Source: an uncultured Pseudohongiella sp.
GTDB lineage: Bacteria; Pseudomonadota; Gammaproteobacteria; Pseudomonadales; Pseudohongiellaceae
Length of the DNA stretch: 64,000 nucleotides
Direction: 5' to 3'
Assembly: GCA_951812965.1 (NCBI GenBank)
Contig: OX638341.1
Coordinates: 912,438-976,437, forward strand
A program made the translations under genes and the position numbers. The notes beneath the pieces were generated by a model. The model ran no database searches and was not told the DNA's origin. It saw only the letters and a list, made by a program, of their open reading frames with translations. This document shows, in pieces, positions 10,201-18,120 of this stretch. Positions within the stretch are counted from its first letter, which is position 1; every line of letters begins with the position of its first letter.

Positions 10201-10462
10201 GCGCTTAGCCTACAACTGGCGTGACCGCTATCTAAGTGAGCTTGCTACAGCCGATAGTCTAGATGATGAGTTATATGTTCAAGATACCGGTTGGTTGGAC
10301 GCAAGCATGTACTACCATATAAACAACAGTACTACGCTAAAACTATCTGGCTCTAATCTCACTAACGCCGGGTATGAAACCAGTTTAGGCAACGCTGGCA
10401 ATCTTAAATCAGTGGAATATACCGGCAGACAGTTTGCGCTCGGTATAAGCTTCGGATTTTAG
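7220..10462 (+). CDS. TonB-dependent receptor with STN signalling domain (TonB-Xanth-Caul type)
   Basis: 1080 residues from TTG 7220; GTG 7253 is an alternative start and gives a more usual signal peptide ending ...SPRVFA. An STN domain covers residues ~45-120. The plug contains EEILVTGIRSSIVEAL and LPDQNIAEALQRLPGVAVNR, the signature of the Caulobacter/Xanthomonas receptor family often linked to oligosaccharide uptake. A full barrel ends in LGISFGF. Between STN and plug lies an unexpected second signal-peptide-like stretch beginning at Met 7628 (MQNNSIFSTG, then a hydrophobic run, then DAIAQ). It is preceded by a good Shine-Dalgarno, AGAGGA at 7614-7619. The gene ends the AT-rich island and completes a sigma/FecR/receptor signalling unit. 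Confidence 0.88.
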   Translation: MQHVFETSQLIVDKFINRVRGSSIKPRTIIFIIVFLNFLSPRVFAQEQFYLQFPEQDAATSLNDLADQSEHSILYSSQDLRGVVLRSLEGTYSLPEALDILLMDSGLNAVVTDSRVIVISIAPTITENQSSREEVDMQNNSIFSTGILGAVLSFFSFGDAIAQDEESGVSTGIVEEILVTGIRSSIVEALEIKRTATNIIDSIVAEDIGKLPDQNIAEALQRLPGVAVNRSRGEGKSISVRGMDSSFNITTLNGRKLATENVGRDFSYDLLASELVSRIDINKSSQASLTEGGVGSVVNIRTFRPLDLGNHALRGSIESVHDDLSSENNPRASVLVSRTFADDTLGVLLSLNHSQRNLRQDKVSINGYQRDFDIDIGKDGSTDLEDTTIATFLNYESRQEERTRTGGTLAIQWQPSEDLNINWDTLYSKYDIDSELSLMYVDLRNPVWWETGTYTNATVDSNNFVTGLEISSPVFIGLQNEFDPRISETYMSGVNVEWSYSDNLSFAGDVSYSNSQRQNTGERFKTSTETAVEYLTFDWSTGNLLPDVILDQPVGGAVIMPDSQFTVGSAWSDTGGTEVDDTALDIKFTGLWDTSEESSVLFGVSYVAQEKDLDVYASQHSDAFCCGRIGENWQPDDSEFMARIGEHRYIGVPQDLLVATSFDGYLGEEAGNMPRGWLDINLQGLQDYYQDLSPEAFAMLDPQFMPARSYDVEESVISGFAEIDISGVFGFSEIPYALNLGLRVSSTDQSSRGATAEVDYLFADNWGIPRYAVFGAPTNIDVDHDYTNVLPSLNLRVDPSDELRLRASAAKVISRAPLEDLRVANQLFLRWSNYIETGNPNLDPFEANQYDLTAEWYYSDEGALSVNAFYKDIGSFVVKTTADTVINTYDVKCVCWAPIDGFGSEYPQDITLGITQPFNDDDGGTIQGVELAWNQSFSGILPEPFDALGVSTNYTYLESETSQLDRNGNKLPFRGASKNSFNIITYYEKGDFGARLAYNWRDRYLSELATADSLDDELYVQDTGWLDASMYYHINNSTTLKLSGSNLTNAGYETSLGNAGNLKSVEYTGRQFALGISFGF

Positions 10463-10629
10463 TAGATATGTAAGCTATTTGACCAGGTTAAGAGCGGTGA
10501 TCTGTTGCAACCTTAGCCTACTTATTTGGTTTCTGTTGTATATCTTGATGGAGCGATTGTGTTGAGCTGGCGCTAGGCTCCGCTAAATACCCGTACATTT
10601 CTTTGGTTCAATTTGACATGTTAGGCGTA

Positions 10630-10840
10630 TGCTATTACCCAGATCATCTGCGGGACGATGCTGCGCGGGGGTCATGTCAGGATCTGGGGCACCGTGGCCG
10701 GAGCGCTGGTACTGACGGTGATCGGCCATATTCTCAATTTGACCGATGCCGTCAGCAACTATCTCAACGGTGCGGTTCAGGGCATAATCGTGATCGTCGC
10801 GGTGCTGCTGCAACGTGGCGTCTGGTCCAGCCGTCCCTGA
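10630..10840 (+). pseudogene. Sugar ABC transporter permease (RbsC-type), C-terminal fragment
   Basis: The frame GTMLRGGHVRIWGTVAGALV, then LTVIGHILNL, then a hydrophobic AVQGIIVIVAVLLQR, ends at 10840. It resembles the last ~65 residues of BPD_transp_2 ribose/simple-sugar permeases (GG.G.I.GT..GAL.L..I.N.LNL, then VIG.VI..AVLLDR). The rest of the gene (about 250 residues) is absent. The homology begins where the AT-rich island stops, so the island or a linked deletion removed the transporter's 5' part. The bases between 10463 and 10630 hold nothing else recognisable. Confidence 0.6.
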
Positions 10841-10874
10841 CGGCGGCAAGATGGAATTGCAATCGGAGGTCCTG

Positions 10875-11171
10875 ATGAGCAAACGCGGATTTGACATGCG
10901 GTTCGCCCTCGCGAGCGTATTGCTGTGGGCTTGTTCTCCGCTTTGGGCGCAGACCATCGGCGTATCGATTCCCGCGGCCAACGATTTTCCCGGCTGGGCG
11001 GTACTCGAATGGGAATGCTGCCTCAAGCATCCCGAAGGCGGCGCCCGGGAAGGCGCGGAATTTATCCGCCACCATTTCATCCGCGTCACCGGGCACGCCT
11101 TTGACGATTTCGCTGCCGCCGGCGCCGACGAAGCCGCCAATCGCCGGATGACGGGAATCGTGAATGACTGA
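10875..11171 (+). pseudogene. Chimeric remnant: sugar-binding protein signal peptide joined to a sugar isomerase tail
   Basis: 98 residues from an ATG with a good GGAGGT at 10866. The first ~35 residues form a Sec signal (ALASVLLWACSPLWA) followed by QTIGVSIPAAN, the usual mature start of RbsB-like periplasmic sugar-binding proteins. From about residue 37 the sequence changes to GWAVLEWECCLKHPEGGARE and HHFIRVTGHAFDDFA, which I recognise as the C-terminus of TIM-barrel sugar phosphate isomerase/epimerase proteins. An internal deletion joining two neighbouring operon genes explains both halves. It still has a start and stop and overlaps the next gene by 8 bases, so a small peptide may be made. 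Confidence 0.55.
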
Positions 11172-12282
11172 ATTTCGCAGGATTCGCCTCGGCATGGTAG
11201 GCGGCGGGAAGGGGGCCTTCATTGGCGAAGTGCACCGGATCGCGGCACGCCTGGACGATTGTTACGAACTCGTCGCCGGCTGTCTTTCGGCCAGCCCGGA
11301 AAAGGCGCGTGAGTCAGCGCGGGAACTCGGCATTCCGCGAAGCTATGACGACTACTCGCGCATGGCGCGGGAGGAGGCGGCGCGGGACGACGGCATCGAA
11401 GCCGTCGCCATCGTCACGCCCAATCACCTGCATCATCCCGTGGCCCGGGCATTTCTCGACGCCGGCATTCACGTCATCTGTGACAAGCCTCTGACCGCGA
11501 CCCTGGCAGAGGCCGAAGACCTGGAACAGGCGGTAGCAGCCGGCGGCAATCGCTTCATGGTGACCTACAACTACAGCGGCTATCCCATGGCTCGCCAGGC
11601 GCGCGAACTCGTGGCGAAGGGGGCGCTCGGCAATATCCGTGTCGTGCAGGTGGAATACCCCCAGGACTGGCTGGCGACAGATCTTGAAGCAAGCGGACAC
11701 AAGCAGGCGTCCTGGCGCACGGACCCGGCCCAGGCCGGGGCCGGCGGTAGCCTTGGCGATATCGGCACCCACGCCTTTCATCTCGCCGAATGGGTCAGCG
11801 GCTGCCGGGTAGAAAGCCTGCTCGCCCAACTCGACAGTTTCGTCGCGGGCCGCGAGCTCGACGACAACGCTCATTTGCTGTTGCGATTCGGCGGCGGAGT
11901 GCGCGGCCAGCTCTGGTCGAGCCAGATCGCGACCGGCCAGGTCAACGGCCTGCGCCTGCGCGTCTATGGCGACAAGGCCGGTCTCGAATGGTTTCAGCAA
12001 CAGCCCGAACAATTGCGCTTTGCCGTACTCGGCGAGGCGCCGCGGACAATGACCCGCGGCGCATCGGGCGGCGCCGAGCGCGACAGCCGTATTCCCGGCG
12101 GCCATCCGGAAGGTTTCCTCGAAGCTTTCGCCAACCTGTATCGTGACTTCGCCGCCCTGTTGCGCGGCGACAACGATGACTATGGCTTGCTGCCCACGGT
12201 CGCCGAAGGCGCCCGCGGCGTGCGTTTCGTTGAAGCCGCGGTGGCGTCTTCGAAAGCCAATGGGCAGTGGCGCGAACTTTAG
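11164..12282 (+). CDS. Gfo/Idh/MocA-family sugar oxidoreductase
   Basis: 372 residues. The N-terminal Rossmann fold carries [12 protein letters not shown] (10-21) and the family's catalytic motif appears as CDKPLT (EKP-type lysine). A conserved C-terminal beta-sheet domain includes [17 protein letters not shown]. No export signal, so it is cytoplasmic and NAD(P)-dependent. It heads a run with a TIM-barrel isomerase, a GMC dehydrogenase pair and, convergently, a DUF1080 protein. In Bacteroides-type 3-keto-glycoside pathways such an oxidoreductase interconverts the 3-keto sugar and the sugar. Substrate inferred from context only. Confidence 0.85.
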   Translation: MTEFRRIRLGMVGGGKGAFIGEVHRIAARLDDCYELVAGCLSASPEKARESARELGIPRSYDDYSRMAREEAARDDGIEAVAIVTPNHLHHPVARAFLDAGIHVICDKPLTATLAEAEDLEQAVAAGGNRFMVTYNYSGYPMARQARELVAKGALGNIRVVQVEYPQDWLATDLEASGHKQASWRTDPAQAGAGGSLGDIGTHAFHLAEWVSGCRVESLLAQLDSFVAGRELDDNAHLLLRFGGGVRGQLWSSQIATGQVNGLRLRVYGDKAGLEWFQQQPEQLRFAVLGEAPRTMTRGASGGAERDSRIPGGHPEGFLEAFANLYRDFAALLRGDNDDYGLLPTVAEGARGVRFVEAAVASSKANGQWREL

Positions 12283-12393
12283 GGAGAGAATTTTTCAGAG
12301 GATACTTAGGCCCGGCGCGCAAGTTTTGCGCGGGCGGGGGAATCGGTTTAGGCTTGCTTGCCAGGCTAGGCCGTCGAGAGGATTCGGATCATC

Positions 12394-13221
12394 ATGCGAC
12401 GCAGACAGGTATTTCATATGCTAGGCGCGACTTTCGCGGCAGCCGCGCTCGGTGGCACCAACGCTTTTGCCCAGGGTCGGCGGGTAGACAGCGTCGGCCT
12501 GCAACTTTTCACCTTGCGCTACGAGATGACCGAAGATTTTGACGGCACGCTGGCTCGGCTCGCCGAAATGGGTTATCGCGAAATGGAATTCGCCGGCTAT
12601 TTCGGCCGAAGCGCCGGCGAAGTGCGCGAAATCCTGGCCGCCAATGGGCTAGTCTCGCCAGCCTCCCACATCCAGTTGAACATGATTCGTGAAAGCCTGG
12701 CACAGGAAATCGAATTTGCCGTGGAAGTGGGGCAACGCTACCTCGTGGTGCCAAGCCTGCCCGGCAACGAGCGCAGCCTCGACGACTACCGCCGCCACGC
12801 CGAAACCCTGAACCGCGCCGGCGAGGAATGCCGCAACGCCGGATTGAAGATGGGCTATCACAACCACAGTTTCGAATTCGAGACCACCGACGGCCGGATT
12901 CCCTACGACTTGCTGCTCGAGGAAACCGACCCTGAACTCGTCGATATGGAACTTGACCTGTACTGGATCGTAAACGCCGGCTTCGACCCGCTGGACTATT
13001 TTGCCGCCCATCCGGGCCGTTTCAGCATGTTGCACGTGAAGGATCGCGCCGCCGACGGCGCCATGGTCGATGTCGGCAGCGGCACGATCGATTTCGGCGG
13101 CATCTTCGCGCAAGCGGAAACCGCCGGCATTCGGCACTATTTCGTCGAGCACGACAACCCCGGCGACGGCTTCACTTCCGTCGCCAACAGCTTGAGTCAT
13201 ATTCGCGAGTTGGAATTCTGA
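12394..13221 (+). CDS. Exported TIM-barrel sugar isomerase/epimerase-like protein
   Basis: 275 residues. A twin-arginine-like leader (RRRQVFHMLGATFAAAALGG, ending NAFA) precedes an AP_endonuc_2/xylose-isomerase-like TIM barrel. Metal-site residues are seen in YHNHSFEF, MELDLYWI, MLHVKDRA and FVEHDNP (His/Asp/Glu ligands of the family). Export places it in the periplasm, unlike typical cytoplasmic phosphate-sugar isomerases, so a non-phosphorylated sugar is the likely substrate. In the 3-keto-glycoside scheme this family acts as an epimerase or hydratase on keto-sugar intermediates; that role is inferred from the adjacent GMC dehydrogenase and DUF1080 genes. Confidence 0.82.
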   Translation: MRRRQVFHMLGATFAAAALGGTNAFAQGRRVDSVGLQLFTLRYEMTEDFDGTLARLAEMGYREMEFAGYFGRSAGEVREILAANGLVSPASHIQLNMIRESLAQEIEFAVEVGQRYLVVPSLPGNERSLDDYRRHAETLNRAGEECRNAGLKMGYHNHSFEFETTDGRIPYDLLLEETDPELVDMELDLYWIVNAGFDPLDYFAAHPGRFSMLHVKDRAADGAMVDVGSGTIDFGGIFAQAETAGIRHYFVEHDNPGDGFTSVANSLSHIRELEF

Positions 13222-13237
13222 CCCTGGAGAATTGCAC

Positions 13238-13783
13238 ATGAAAACCCGGCGCGATTTTTTACGCGAACTGATCATCTCGGTCGGCGGCGTGACCGCCTTG
13301 ACCGCCTGCGGCGACGCACCGGTCGTGGTCGCCACCGCGACCGGCGAACCGGGCCGCTTTTATACGCCGGAGGAAATGGAACTGGTGTCGCGGCTGTCCG
13401 AACTCATTATCCCCCGCACCGAGACTCCCGGCGCACTCGACGTCAATGTGCCCGGCTACGTCGACGGCCTGATGGCGGACTGGGCCAGTGAAGAAACGCA
13501 AGATGCGCATCGCCGGGCGCTGGCGGAGATCGATCGCCGCCTGTCGGCCGACGGCAGTTTCATGGCGCTCGATGAAACCGAAGCCGAACGGTCACTCGCC
13601 GAACTCGACCGTTCCGCGTTCGAGGAAGCCGCGGAAGATCTCGGCGGCTATCGCACCTTCAAGGGCTACGTCACCCGTTCCTATTTCGCCACCGAAGGCG
13701 GGGCGCAGGAGGAACTGCAATGGGTCGGGGTTCCCGGCCGCTGGGACCCGGACGTGCTCGTAACCGACCGGCAAGGAGTCTGA
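13238..13783 (+). CDS. Gluconate 2-dehydrogenase subunit 3-family protein (GMC partner)
   Basis: 181 residues from the ATG at 13238, with CTGGAGA just upstream. A Tat signal (TRRDFLRELI) is combined with a lipobox-like LTAC. The body has the family's hallmarks: FYTPEEMELVSRLSELIIPR, TPGALDVNVPGYVD, a four-helix middle and a Y-F-G-rich tail. In known sugar dehydrogenase complexes this small Tat-signal protein carries the signal-less GMC flavoprotein across the membrane. The gene ends 2 bases before the GMC gene, matching that partnership. Confidence 0.88.
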   Translation: MKTRRDFLRELIISVGGVTALTACGDAPVVVATATGEPGRFYTPEEMELVSRLSELIIPRTETPGALDVNVPGYVDGLMADWASEETQDAHRRALAEIDRRLSADGSFMALDETEAERSLAELDRSAFEEAAEDLGGYRTFKGYVTRSYFATEGGAQEELQWVGVPGRWDPDVLVTDRQGV

Positions 13784-13785
13784 TC

Positions 13786-15492
13786 ATGGCTGAAGCGACT
13801 GAATTCGATGCGATAGTAGTTGGCTCGGGCATGAGCGGCGGTATGTCCGCCAAGGAATTATGCGAGCGGGGTTTGAGAGTGCTGGTGCTGGAGCGGGGTC
13901 CGGAAATCGTCCCGGAGCGGGACTATTCCGACCAGTTGGCGCCCTGGGAAACCCCGAACTTCGACAATGTTTCACAGGACGAGATCAAGCAGCACTATTT
14001 CCGGCAATACCCCGGCGTCCCGTACGCACTCAAGGAATCCAACAAGGATTTCTGGGTCAAGGACGACGAACATCCCTATGAAGAGGCCGAAGGCACGAGG
14101 TACGAATGGCTGCGCGGGTATCACACCGCTGGCCGTTCGATCATGTGGAGCCGCCAGACCTATCGTCTGGGCCCGCAGGATTTCGAAGCAAACCTTCGCG
14201 AAGGCGTAGCCATCGACTGGCCGGTGCGATATGAAGACATCGCGCCCTGGTATGAGAAAGTGGAAACCTTCGTCGGCATCGCCGGCAGCGAAGAAGGCCT
14301 GAGCCAGTTGCCGGATAGCGTATTTCAGCCGGCTTTCGAATTGACCGAAGCGGAAAAGGCCTTCAAGCAAGGAGTGGAAACCGCGTTCCCCGGCCGCAAT
14401 GTGATTCCGGCGCGCGTCGCCCACCTCACCGACGCAACCGAAGAGCAACGCTCGCTTGGGCGCTCGAATTGCCAACTGCGCAATCGCTGCCATCACGGCT
14501 GCGTGTTCCGGGCCTATTTCTCCTCGCTGAACGCGACCCTGCCGGCAGCGGAGCGCACCGGCAATCTGACCATGGTGCACAACGCCATCGTGCAATCGCT
14601 GGAATTCGACTCCGAGACCAATCGCGTCTCCGGGGTGCGCATAGTCGACGCGGAAACCAACGAGGCCCGAACCTATAGCAGCAGGATCGTGTTCCTGAAC
14701 GCTTCCGCCATCGCCTCGGCGATGATATTGCTGCAATCAACCTCGGAGAGCTTCCCCAACGGACTGGCCAACCGTTCCGACCAGGTCGGCCGCAATCTGA
14801 TGGACCATGTCAGCGGCGCCGGCGCCGCCGGTATCATGCGCGGCTTCGACGACCGCAAGGTTTTTGGCCGCCGGCCGGGCGGAATCTATATTCCGCGTTA
14901 CGCCAATGTCACGGAGAACGACAAGCCGTACTCGCGTGGCTTCGGCTACCAGGGCGGCGCCAGCCCGCTCGGTAACGCCAACGGCCAGATTCCGGGCATC
15001 GGCCGGGAGTTCAAGGAATCCCATCGCCGCCCCGGCCCATGGCGCATCTCCATCGGCGCCTTCGGCGAGCAATTGCCGAACCCGAACAACCGGGTGACAC
15101 TGCATCCCACCAGGCGCGACCGCTGGGGCAATCCGATTGCGGTATTCGAAGTGCGATACAGCCGCAACGAGGAAATCATGCTCGAAGAGGCGCGCACCGA
15201 CGCCATCGCCATGCTGGAAGCCGCGGGCTGCGAGCAGATCTCGTCAGGGCCGGTGAATCTCACCAACCCCGGCAACCGCATCCACGAAATGGGCAGCGCG
15301 CGCATGGGCCGCGACCCGGCTGACTCTGTACTGAACGGCTGGTGCCAGGCCCACGACGTGCCGAACCTGTTCATCACCGACGGCGCCTTCATGACCTCGG
15401 CGGCATGCCAGAACCCGTCCCTGACCTACATGGCCTTCAGCGCCCGCGCGGCAAACTACGCCGCCGACCTGCTGGCGGAGGGAGTTCTCTGA
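13786..15492 (+). CDS. GMC-family FAD-dependent sugar dehydrogenase, large subunit
   Basis: 568 residues from the ATG at 13786 (AAGGAG at 13773-13778). The FAD-binding motif GSGMSGG (13-19) is near the N-terminus. The middle has the family's AGRSIMW region. The C-terminal GMC_oxred_C domain contains RIHEMGSARMGRDP and SAACQNPSLTYMA with the active-site His and Asn. It has no signal peptide and would be exported with the upstream Tat subunit. Likely a periplasmic glycoside/glucoside 3-dehydrogenase or another sugar oxidase feeding electrons to a cytochrome; no cytochrome subunit gene is adjacent. Confidence 0.9.
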   Translation: MAEATEFDAIVVGSGMSGGMSAKELCERGLRVLVLERGPEIVPERDYSDQLAPWETPNFDNVSQDEIKQHYFRQYPGVPYALKESNKDFWVKDDEHPYEEAEGTRYEWLRGYHTAGRSIMWSRQTYRLGPQDFEANLREGVAIDWPVRYEDIAPWYEKVETFVGIAGSEEGLSQLPDSVFQPAFELTEAEKAFKQGVETAFPGRNVIPARVAHLTDATEEQRSLGRSNCQLRNRCHHGCVFRAYFSSLNATLPAAERTGNLTMVHNAIVQSLEFDSETNRVSGVRIVDAETNEARTYSSRIVFLNASAIASAMILLQSTSESFPNGLANRSDQVGRNLMDHVSGAGAAGIMRGFDDRKVFGRRPGGIYIPRYANVTENDKPYSRGFGYQGGASPLGNANGQIPGIGREFKESHRRPGPWRISIGAFGEQLPNPNNRVTLHPTRRDRWGNPIAVFEVRYSRNEEIMLEEARTDAIAMLEAAGCEQISSGPVNLTNPGNRIHEMGSARMGRDPADSVLNGWCQAHDVPNLFITDGAFMTSAACQNPSLTYMAFSARAANYAADLLAEGVL

Positions 15493-15503
15493 GAATTACG
15501 TGC

Positions 15504-15523
15504 GGGCGAGGCATGCCTCGCCC
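15504..15523. repeat. Interspersed palindrome GGGCGAGGCATGCCTCGCCC, copy 1
   Basis: A perfect 20-bp palindrome just after the GMC stop codon, followed by CCTAC. The same core, often framed as GTAGGGG...CCCCTAC, recurs between genes at 15581, 23746, 32029, 33214, 58075 and 62005. It is a REP-like short palindromic repeat family and may form a transcript-end hairpin here. Confidence 0.85.
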
Positions 15524-15580
15524 CTACAGTAGGCTTGGCCGTGTGACTGGGGCCGTCCTGGAATCCGGGCCATGAGGTAG

Positions 15581-15600
15581 GGGCGACGCATGCGTCGCCC
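15581..15600. repeat. Interspersed palindrome, copy 2 (GACGCATGCGTC variant)
   Basis: GGGCGACGCATGCGTCGCCC is a perfect palindrome differing from copy 1 by compensating changes on both arms. This suggests the hairpin is what is conserved. It lies at the 3' end of the minus-strand DUF1080 gene, so together with copy 1 it separates two convergent genes. Confidence 0.85.
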
Positions 15601-16380
15601 TCACAGGGGAAGGACGTCGATGCGGCGGAATTGGGTGGGGTGGCTTTCGGCCTGGATGGCGATGAGTCCTTCGCTCAGCGCCACGGGCGCCCCGCTGTTG
15701 AGCAGTCTCTGGGCGTCCAGGTCGGTTGCATCGAGTTGCAGGCCCCCGTATTCAAATACGACTTCGCCGTTTACCGTGTGACGCACCAGTTCGTTGCCGC
15801 GAATTTCGACTTCAAGCGTCACCCATTGGTCGCCATGGAAGGTGTCCGAACTTGAATCCGTGCAGTGCCGGGTAATCAGCAGTCCTTCCAGGCGAAAGTG
15901 CGTTCCCGGCGTACAGATATTAGCCGTGGGACGCTCGTCCGCACCGTTGCCGCCCAACAATTGTACTTCCACCGACGCCGGGAATTCCTGCTCCAGAGTC
16001 ATGGAATTCGGCGCCTGGCTGTGCAGCATTAAACCGTTGTTGCGAAAGGCCCAGGTTGGCCCGTTCACCACCTGGTCACCGACGAATCTGTACTCTACGC
16101 GCAGCAAGTAATGGGAAAACGATCGTTCATGGAACAGATGTCCGAATTTTCCCTGGAAATCTGTCCAGTTTTCGTATGAAACCGTGAGCAGGCTGTCTTC
16201 GACGGTGAAAGTATCGAGGTGATTGACACCTGCCGGGTAGCCGGTGAACTTCGGCGTCCAGCCATCCAGATTTTCGCCATTGAACAGGCTGATCCATTGT
16301 TCAATCCCTGGCGAGCAGGATGTGGCGAGCAACAATGGCGTAATTAACAGCGTGCAGTTGCGAGTAATCATTCGGTTCAT
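15601..16380 (-). CDS. DUF1080 (3-keto-disaccharide hydrolase/lyase-like) lipoprotein
   Basis: 259 residues from the ATG at 16380, which overlaps the upstream gene's stop (ATGA). The leader MNRMITRNCTLLITPLLLAT ends in a lipobox-like TSCSPG. The mature part has the DUF1080 (PF06439) jelly-roll pattern: WISLFNGENLDGWTPKF, YLLRVEYRF, NNGLMLHSQ, HGDQWVTLEVEIRGNELVRH and GLIAIQAESHPTQFRRIDV. Some members of this family cleave 3-keto-glycosides after oxidation by GMC dehydrogenases. The convergent GMC/TIM-barrel/Gfo-Idh genes support that role. Confidence 0.8.
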   Translation of the reverse strand: MNRMITRNCTLLITPLLLATSCSPGIEQWISLFNGENLDGWTPKFTGYPAGVNHLDTFTVEDSLLTVSYENWTDFQGKFGHLFHERSFSHYLLRVEYRFVGDQVVNGPTWAFRNNGLMLHSQAPNSMTLEQEFPASVEVQLLGGNGADERPTANICTPGTHFRLEGLLITRHCTDSSSDTFHGDQWVTLEVEIRGNELVRHTVNGEVVFEYGGLQLDATDLDAQRLLNSGAPVALSEGLIAIQAESHPTQFRRIDVLPL

Positions 16381-16775
16381 TGCACCGCATTGATCGTGCG
16401 ATTGAAATCGAGCCTCATGTCGAGCTCGCTGGGGCAGCCGAAAGCCGCGAAGCATTCGACGTCCACGACGATCTGGAATTCGCCATTCTGACCCTCGACC
16501 CGGTCGACCTGGATGGCGGTGCCGCTGCGAGTGCTATCCGCGTTCAGGGTGTCGATACGCGTTTCGTTATCACTGCGCAAGCTGAAGTCGGCATTCGCGA
16601 CCACCCAGTCCCGGGCCGCGTTCCATTTGGCCTCGCATTCGGCATCGGAAGTGCAGATGGGAATCGTGCGCTCGACCTCGGCCAGCCGCGCCTGGTATTC
16701 CTCTGACGCGCCACAGGCAGCCAGCAACAGCGAAGCACAGGAAACGGCCACTATGCGAACCGCCGATACAATCAT
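16377..16775 (-). CDS. Small secreted lipoprotein, function unknown
   Basis: 132 residues. The leader ends in the lipobox LLAAC (Cys21). The mature domain has four further cysteines (CTSDAEC, CFAAFGC), suggesting two disulfides. I recognise no family. It is upstream of, and overlaps, the DUF1080 gene by 4 bases, so the two are probably co-transcribed and may both sit on the periplasmic face of a membrane. Confidence 0.7.
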   Translation of the reverse strand: MIVSAVRIVAVSCASLLLAACGASEEYQARLAEVERTIPICTSDAECEAKWNAARDWVVANADFSLRSDNETRIDTLNADSTRSGTAIQVDRVEGQNGEFQIVVDVECFAAFGCPSELDMRLDFNRTINAVQ

Positions 16776-16818
16776 CGTGTGTACTCCCTTGTTGCGCTGA
16801 ATTCAACGGAATTGTATA

Positions 16819-18072
16819 TCACATTCGGCCTACGAGGCTGCATTGCCGTCTGACAATCCGTTCGATTCTCTGCAGTGAGCGATACTCGCCATATCGCATT
16901 TCAAACATCTCCCTCGTTTCCCCGAGTTGCGCCAGCAGCGAAGATGCCGTCTCTTCCAGCAGCCCGTGCAGGAAACGCGACCCGATGTCGCACTCTTCCG
17001 CCAGTCTGTCCCAGTGTTTGGCGGTGATGAGCCCCGGGTCTCTCTCGCCGCCGACAGCAAAGGCAAGACGATGATCGATGCGATCTATGGCACGAGTGCA
17101 AACCAGGTCGTAAAAGGGAGCGAGGCGGATTTCGCCGTTCGGCAGATACATTAGCGACAGGTTCTTGGCATGTCCGTCCGAATTGCCGGCCAGTATGTTG
17201 AAGATCTGCCAGCGCAACAGGTGCTGCGTGTCGATTGCAGGATCCGACGAAACTTCCCGCAGTAACTCTATGCAACGCGACAAGGCAGGGCCGCCGTCTC
17301 CCTGGTACTTCTTTTCGTGTCCGTAGCCTAGCGCCTGACAGAAGTCTTCCTGGTGCAGACGTTTCAATTCGCCGTTTGGGTCCCAATAACGATCATAGCG
17401 CGCGATTTGCGAATAGAATTTCTTTCCAATGGATTCAAGTTCGATGTCGACTACAGGCAAACCTGTCTGTTTGGCCAAAAAGCTGGTGAAAGTCTCATAC
17501 GCCGGAACATGCCGGTAGTCCGGAACTTCGAATTTGAGGATATGACTCGTGGGAGCCTCGCCTTCCGGAAGAAAATACTGACCATTCCGGAACAGCACAG
17601 GGCACTTGTCCTGTGCGCCGGCCAGTGAAAGCCGCGGCCGCACATTTTCCGGCAAGACAGCATGAATTCGACCGCGTTGCGCGATCAGCCGAGACAGCTC
17701 CTTTTCCGGAAGCAGACAGTAATTTTCATCATCCGCCGATTCGCGCTCCACAGGCAGGATGGAGAGTGCACCGGCGCATTCGCCTCCGAATGCGCGTAAC
17801 AGGTCGAAATCGGTGTTGGGAATCTTCAGGTCTCGAACGAGATGTTCCCGGGCTCCGCCTTCCGGCAGCAGGTTGGCGAAGAAGCGATGGGCAGTGCTGT
17901 CGGCGCCTGAAAATTCGTCTGGCGCAAGCGGCAGCGAGCACGAAATCGGAAAGCCTTCGGATTCAATCCAGCCGGGCTCATAACGAAACCCTATGGCCCC
18001 CGCGGGATCACGCCACAAGTATCCTGCCAAGCGGTCTTCATACCATACATTTAGCGAATCCGGGTCAATCAT
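16819..18072 (-). CDS. hipA: HipA-family serine/threonine kinase toxin
   Basis: 417 residues. The N-terminal HipA_N segment (LNVWYEDRLAGYLWRDPAG) is followed by FFANLLPEGGAREHL and the kinase core: AGAQDKCPV, SHILKFEVPD (Lys of the ATP site), catalytic loop NILAGNSDGHAKNLSL and metal-binding FYDLVCTRA. HipA kinases phosphorylate targets such as GltX and induce dormancy. The gene lies 48 bases downstream of a HipB-like antitoxin on the same strand. The catalytic Asp and Asn are present, so it is probably active. Confidence 0.9.
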   Translation of the reverse strand: MIDPDSLNVWYEDRLAGYLWRDPAGAIGFRYEPGWIESEGFPISCSLPLAPDEFSGADSTAHRFFANLLPEGGAREHLVRDLKIPNTDFDLLRAFGGECAGALSILPVERESADDENYCLLPEKELSRLIAQRGRIHAVLPENVRPRLSLAGAQDKCPVLFRNGQYFLPEGEAPTSHILKFEVPDYRHVPAYETFTSFLAKQTGLPVVDIELESIGKKFYSQIARYDRYWDPNGELKRLHQEDFCQALGYGHEKKYQGDGGPALSRCIELLREVSSDPAIDTQHLLRWQIFNILAGNSDGHAKNLSLMYLPNGEIRLAPFYDLVCTRAIDRIDHRLAFAVGGERDPGLITAKHWDRLAEECDIGSRFLHGLLEETASSLLAQLGETREMFEMRYGEYRSLQRIERIVRRQCSLVGRM

Positions 18073-18120
18073 GATTATTTCAGTCCGGTTCCGGACGAGC
18101 GGATATTGTGCAGAAGCACG

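Noticed and set aside
12311..12338. GC-rich hairpin as a terminator between Gfo/Idh and isomerase genes
   Set aside because: No T-run follows and the genes appear to belong to one run; too weak to list.
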